A model generated the notes under the pieces. It did not search any database. It was not told the origin of the DNA and worked only from the letters and a program-made list of their open reading frames with translations. From JAVBOF01 sp031550915 (GTDB taxonomy: Bacteria > Bacillota > Clostridia > Christensenellales > MGBC116941), in NCBI GenBank assembly GCA_031550915.1, contig JAVBOF010000151.1, forward strand, positions 1-9,942: a DNA stretch of 9,942 nt, given 5' to 3'. Positions 7,250-9,942 of the stretch are shown here, piece after piece. Both the position numbers and the translations under genes were made by a program. Position 1 is the first letter of the stretch. Each line of letters opens with the position of its first letter.

Positions 7250-7454
7250 TATCAAATACCGCCTTTCAAAATTTTTGAAGTATATATTCATAAATGTTTA
7301 TTAAATCAGTCAGTAACCTTGTAAAATGATTATGCGTAATGGAATGTATAATAATAGAAGAATAGTAGCAAATCGACTGATAAAAGCCTGTGTAAACTTA
7401 CATGTAGCGCAAGGGCAATAATTACGTAAAATAGTATACAATTATCAATAACGA
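7250..7454 (-). promoter_or_regulatory. About 205-nt AT-rich 5' leader of the mop operon
   Basis: This is the stretch between the predicted transcription start (near 7454) and the mop ATG (7249). It holds the GGCGG ribosome binding site (7259-7263), a small AT stem abutting it (TTCAAAA 7265-7271 with TTTTGAA 7273-7279), an overlapping pair of short palindromes at 7391-7406 (TGTAA-AC-TTACA and TACATGTA), and one extra operator-like half-site (7435-7442). No open reading frame or recognised riboswitch consensus was seen. The GC-poor sequence does not suggest a molybdenum-cofactor riboswitch, but that cannot be excluded by eye. Confidence 0.4.
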
Positions 7455-7476
7455 TATACAATTATACCATTGTATA
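7455..7476. promoter_or_regulatory. Probable operator: perfect 8-6-8 dyad overlapping the mop -10
   Basis: TATACAAT (7455-7462), six bases, then ATTGTATA (7469-7476) form a perfect 22-bp inverted repeat lying across the -10 box of the mop promoter. A third copy of the half-site lies at 7435-7442 in direct orientation, part of an 11-bp identical match (TATACAATTAT at 7435-7445 and 7455-7465) repeating at exactly 20 bp, about two helical turns. This geometry fits a dimeric repressor that blocks RNA polymerase, with a second contact downstream. No regulator gene is in the window, so the family is unknown. In AT-rich DNA part of the symmetry could be chance. Confidence 0.55.
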
Positions 7477-7490
7477 ATAATGTATGTCAA
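7461..7490 (-). promoter_or_regulatory. Sigma-A promoter of the mop operon
   Basis: On the minus strand there is a consensus -35 TTGACA (7485-7490), an 18-bp spacer, and a consensus -10 TATAAT (7461-7466) preceded by TGG, which makes an extended -10. The predicted start of transcription is near 7454. It lies between the terminator-like hairpin of the upstream unit and the mop gene, on the correct strand, which supports independent transcription of mop and the two genes after it. Confidence 0.65.
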
Positions 7491-7671
7491 TGAAATAATA
7501 TTTTTAAAACATATAAATAAATTAACAAATATATTATTGCTGACAGATATAACACAAATAATATATCTTAATTGAAGCAAGAATATACCCACATGTTTGT
7601 CACGGATATTAATATTGGCACTGCGTCAACATTATTTTTTAGTGGATCCCGCGATGCTTTGAAAGTGGTAT
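7491..7671. other. AT-rich non-coding stretch, no gene seen
   Basis: The segment between the mop promoter and the hairpin of the upstream unit is strongly AT-rich and has no credible coding frame. The only frame crossing part of it, on the plus strand, runs through the hairpin and opposite the MoaD-like gene. Short palindromes such as TATTAATA occur but nothing convincing. It could hold activator sites, since it lies directly upstream of the mop -35. Confidence 0.4.
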
Positions 7672-7713
7672 TAAAGGATAAAGGACAAACCTTCGTTTGT
7701 CCTTTATCCTTTA
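7672..7713 (-). terminator. Perfect 19-bp hairpin after the AOR-MoaD unit
   Basis: The arms at 7672-7690 and 7695-7713 are perfectly complementary over 19 bp with a 4-nt loop (GAAG on the minus strand). The hairpin begins 22 nt after the stop codon of the MoaD-like gene. On the minus strand the 3' arm ends in CCTTTA followed by ATACCACTTTC, so the U tract is poor; it may act as a terminator, as a 3'-end stabiliser, or both. The strength and position fit the end of the upstream transcription unit. Confidence 0.6.
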
Positions 7714-7734
7714 TGAGGAGGAGAAAAATAAAAT

Positions 7735-8028
7735 CTACCCGCCTATCAATGCACTTAAAACGTGGAGTTCATCGCCGTCTTTCAATATATGGTTTTTCGT
7801 TACAACGACATCTTCAAGTGCAAACAGCGCCTTAAGATCACCCAATAGGATGAGGTTGTTCTTTTGAAGGATATCCATATTGCCTTGTTGTTTTATATAC
7901 AGGTTTATGGCATTGTTGACCGTACAGCCAAAGGGCAAAGTAACGATGCTTTTATTGCACTCGAAATACTTGCTGTATGGAAACCTAAAAACCAGCTCTA
8001 CATTTATTTTCTTTAATTCGCCATCCAT
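7735..8028 (-). CDS. MoaD/ThiS-family sulfur-carrier-like protein, overlapping AOR
   Basis: A 97-residue protein with the beta-grasp pattern of MoaD/ThiS: an N-terminal strand 'INVELVFRFP', a middle 'TVNNAINLYIKQQG' helix, a 'NHILKDGDELHVLSALIGG' ending, and the diagnostic C-terminal Gly-Gly (G96-G97). In MoaD this tail is adenylated and thiocarboxylated to deliver the dithiolene sulfurs of molybdopterin. It is slightly longer than classical MoaD (~80). Its ATG lies inside the last codons of the tungsten oxidoreductase gene (16-nt overlap), so translation is probably coupled; a weak AAGGA lies about 12 nt upstream. A MoaD-like gene next to AOR is a recurrent arrangement and suggests a carrier dedicated to the tungsten pterin cofactor, or a role with AOR itself (inference). 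No MoaE or MoeB partner is in the window. Confidence 0.85.
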   Translation of the reverse strand: MDGELKKINVELVFRFPYSKYFECNKSIVTLPFGCTVNNAINLYIKQQGNMDILQKNNLILLGDLKALFALEDVVVTKNHILKDGDELHVLSALIGG

Positions 8029-9872
8029 TCAAGATCAAGTTCCTTAACTAACTCTCTTGTCGGCCTGCCGTAAGTATCCCATCTGCGGACCTCGTAGAAA
8101 CGGTCGATCATACCGCATACATCCGGTACGTTCATCGCTGCGCCGCCGGTCATACGCCTCTTTGTCATGCGCGTTGGCAACATATCGTCCTTGCGTGTTA
8201 CACCGCATTTTATCTGATACAGCCTCTTCAGGTTGAAGATGCGTTCTCCTGTCTGCATAAATTCTTCCTTGGTAATAGCCCAGCCTGTAACATACTCAAA
8301 CCACTCCAGCAGCCTATCCATGAAGTTATCGCCCAATCCGAACATCAGAAACTTGCAGCATGTCATTGAATCGCACATCGCCATTACATGCTGGTGGATG
8401 CAGCAAATGTCAACTTCCTTGTCGGAAGCGTCAAATCTATCGTAGCTGGTTGGTTCCATAAAACCAAAGCCGCCGGTACCTCCGCCCAGGGTCAGGTCGC
8501 TTGTCAGCGAATTCAAATGGCACGCACCCCTTGTGCTGGTTGCATACTGCAGTCCGGTCGCGTCGCTTGCCCTTGGGTCGTGCGCCGGCAATTCTAGCCC
8601 TTTAACATCGACGGACATTTCTACCGCTATACCGCCAAGTATCTGTCCGGCTCTCTTTGTACCCTCGGCAAGTATATCGCCGATATCGCGCCTATATGCT
8701 ATTTTCTCCAAAAGATTTATCATATCGTCTATATTGCCCCAGCGGATCTCGTCGCCATTCGTCATCTGTTTTGTTATTACACCTTGTTCATATGCTTCCA
8801 TAGCAAATGACAGGGCCGCGCCGCCGGATATGGTATCTATGCCATATCTGTTGCATAGTTCGTTTGCTTTCTGTATCTCTTCGATCTTATCGATCATACA
8901 ATTGGAGCCCAACATTCCGATAGTCTCATATTCCGGCCCGCCTTGCTGTTCGCATGCAAACTTGCCTTCCGTTATCTCTACGGTTCTTCCGCATCCGATG
9001 ACACACTGGCCACAAAAATATCTCTTTTTCAATATTGTCTGTTCCATATACTGTCCGGTTATCTCGCGGATATCAAACGAACCTTCAGCCCAGTTTTTTA
9101 TAGGAAGATCGCCGCATTTTTCAACGCCTTCTACTCCGCCTGACGTTCCAAAGCGCCCCAAACCATCGTTCATATTGTCATGGATGACCTTAGCCCATTG
9201 CCTAGTAGTTTCCCTGACTTTATCCTCATTTACAACTGAGGGCCGCTTTGAGCCGAGTACAGAGATTGCCTTCAAATTTTTTGATCCCATTACTGCGCCC
9301 AATCCGCACCGCCCCACAGCTCTGCCTTCTACGCCGTCGTTCATTATCGCAGCAGTCTTAACAAGGTTTTCTCCCGCCTGCCCTATGGACAGTGTAACGA
9401 TCTTATCACCGTAGATATCCTTCAATTTGTAATCCGTTTCAAAACTATCCATTCCCCAAAGCTCACCAGCTTCGTGGATTTCCACGTTGCCATCCGAAAC
9501 ATGCAGATACACCGGCGTTTTTGAAGCACCGTTAAATATAAGCCCGTCTACACCCGCGTGTTTTAGCTTCATGCCCCAGGTGCCTCCGCTGTTTCCTTCT
9601 CCAAGCATGTTTGTCAGCGGAGATTTAGCGGCTGCGTGATGTCTGCCAAAGTTTGGGAGCATCGTCCCTACAAACGGCCCCGTCATAATCGCCAATACAT
9701 TTTCAGGGCCTAGGGGATCGGTATTTTCATCGGTCTCCTCGCAGACTATCTTTGCCGCAAGACCGCTGCCTCCGATATATTTCCTCAATACATCTTCTTC
9801 GATTATTTCTTTTTTTATTTCTTTGGTAGTCAAATTGACTCTAATGAAATTACCACAATAACCGTTTTGCAT
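8013..9872 (-). CDS. aor: Tungsten-type aldehyde:ferredoxin oxidoreductase (AOR family)
   Basis: The 619-residue protein has the full AOR architecture. An N-terminal domain with 'YIGGSGLAA' (32-40) and 'GRHHAAAKSPLTN' (76-88) matches the pterin-binding AOR_N domain. It is followed by 'GRAVGRCGLGAVMGSKNLKAI' split around 183-203, 'PEYETIGMLG' (313-322) and the pterin signature 'AHDPRASDATG' (430-440) with 'RGACHL' (448-453). The [4Fe-4S] ligands are C287-x2-C290-x3-C294 and C506 (of 'TCCKF'), equivalent to the CxxCxxxC plus distal Cys of Pyrococcus AOR. The family binds a W-bispterin cofactor and interconverts aldehydes and carboxylic acids with ferredoxin; in acid-reducing anaerobes it can run toward aldehyde. 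An AGGAG site 5 nt before the ATG fixes the start. It overlaps the MoaD-like gene by 16 nt. The substrate range and subfamily (AOR, BamB-like, WOR-like) cannot be set by eye. Confidence 0.93.
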   Translation of the reverse strand: MQNGYCGNFIRVNLTTKEIKKEIIEEDVLRKYIGGSGLAAKIVCEETDENTDPLGPENVLAIMTGPFVGTMLPNFGRHHAAAKSPLTNMLGEGNSGGTWGMKLKHAGVDGLIFNGASKTPVYLHVSDGNVEIHEAGELWGMDSFETDYKLKDIYGDKIVTLSIGQAGENLVKTAAIMNDGVEGRAVGRCGLGAVMGSKNLKAISVLGSKRPSVVNEDKVRETTRQWAKVIHDNMNDGLGRFGTSGGVEGVEKCGDLPIKNWAEGSFDIREITGQYMEQTILKKRYFCGQCVIGCGRTVEITEGKFACEQQGGPEYETIGMLGSNCMIDKIEEIQKANELCNRYGIDTISGGAALSFAMEAYEQGVITKQMTNGDEIRWGNIDDMINLLEKIAYRRDIGDILAEGTKRAGQILGGIAVEMSVDVKGLELPAHDPRASDATGLQYATSTRGACHLNSLTSDLTLGGGTGGFGFMEPTSYDRFDASDKEVDICCIHQHVMAMCDSMTCCKFLMFGLGDNFMDRLLEWFEYVTGWAITKEEFMQTGERIFNLKRLYQIKCGVTRKDDMLPTRMTKRRMTGGAAMNVPDVCGMIDRFYEVRRWDTYGRPTRELVKELDLEWMAN

Positions 9873-9877
9873 ATTCT

Positions 9878-9882
9878 CTCCT
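9878..9882 (-). promoter_or_regulatory. Ribosome binding site of the AOR gene
   Basis: The minus strand reads AGGAG followed by AGAAT and then the ATG at 9872. This is near-ideal spacing and strongly supports the chosen start. The remaining ~60 bases to the window edge show no clear promoter, so the transcript may begin further upstream, outside the window. Confidence 0.6.
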
Positions 9883-9942
9883 AAGTAGCATAAAAGATTT
9901 GATATCGTTCAATGTTATTCCCACTTTTCGCCAATATCCCCT

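Noticed and set aside
7250..7291. Longer mop start at ATG 7291
   Set aside because: It adds 14 residues not found in Mop homologues and has no ribosome binding site, while the ATG at 7249 has GGCGG 9 nt upstream.
7250..7454. Molybdenum-cofactor riboswitch
   Set aside because: The location is suggestive, but the sequence is very AT-rich and I could not recognise the conserved GC stems; only a covariance search could revive this.
7614..7636. Possible sigma-54 promoter (TTGGCAC, plus strand)
   Set aside because: The -24-like element is present but no GC doublet follows at the required 10-bp spacing, and there is no plus-strand gene downstream.
7572..7835. Plus-strand open frame of 87 codons in the intergenic gap
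   Set aside because: It runs through the perfect hairpin and opposite the MoaD-like gene, begins at an ATTGAAG-type context without a Shine-Dalgarno, and has no family resemblance.
8533..9414. Plus-strand open frame of 293 codons
   Set aside because: It lies antisense to the AOR gene, is rich in Ser/Pro/Ile as expected of a shadow frame, and shows no recognisable domain.
9873..9942. Promoter upstream of AOR
   Set aside because: TATGCT and TTGAAC occur but their spacing (14 bp) is wrong and no better pair was found; the transcript may start outside the window.
1..9942. CRISPR array, tRNA/rRNA genes, insertion sequences
   Set aside because: No regularly spaced repeats, cloverleaf-type sequences, transposase frames or terminal inverted repeats were seen on either strand.

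Overview
The window comes from a strictly anaerobic bacterium, most likely a Gram-positive Clostridia-type Firmicute. This is inferred from moderate-GC genes with very AT-rich gaps, GGAGG-type ribosome binding sites, a secreted M15 cell-wall peptidase, and two oxygen-sensitive aldehyde oxidoreductases with many iron-sulfur motifs. Phylogeny cannot be fixed from the sequence alone. Six genes lie on the minus strand and one partial gene lies on the plus strand.

Layout from left to right. Positions 2-424 (+) are the 3' part of a nitroreductase-family gene that runs off the left edge. It converges on a secreted M15 zinc peptidase (518-1678, -), with a GC-rich hairpin (456-486) between them. From 1813 to 7249 lies a three-gene minus-strand unit. 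In transcription order it encodes a molybdenum aldehyde oxidoreductase of the Desulfovibrio gigas Mop type, a 770-residue FAD/iron-sulfur protein, and a ~61-residue double-CxxC redox protein. From 7735 to 9872 lies a second minus-strand unit: a tungsten-type aldehyde:ferredoxin oxidoreductase followed by an overlapping MoaD/ThiS-like gene ending in Gly-Gly. A perfect 19-bp hairpin (7672-7713) closes this unit.

The 485-bp gap between the two units (7250-7734) carries the hairpin and a near-consensus minus-strand promoter (TTGACA, 18-bp spacer, TG-extended TATAAT; 7461-7490). A perfect 22-bp dyad (TATACAAT-N6-ATTGTATA) overlaps the -10 element. A third half-site lies exactly two helical turns away, and a ~205-nt leader follows. 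The Mop unit is therefore probably expressed and regulated separately from the tungsten unit.

How the genes may work together (inference): both oxidoreductases would interconvert aldehydes and carboxylates, one with Mo-pterin and [2Fe-2S] centres and the other with W-bispterin and [4Fe-4S]. The MoaD-like protein is the likely sulfur carrier for pterin cofactor synthesis. The 770-residue protein combines a GltD-like cluster/FAD part without an NAD(P)-binding insertion, an HdrC-like two-cluster part, and an HdrB-like twin CCG part. It is a candidate electron-transfer partner of the Mop enzyme, with the small double-CxxC protein as accessory carrier. The order matches, from memory, the DVU_1557-1558-1559 neighbourhood of Desulfovibrio vulgaris, whose biochemistry I believe is largely undescribed. 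This module is the most interesting content of the window.
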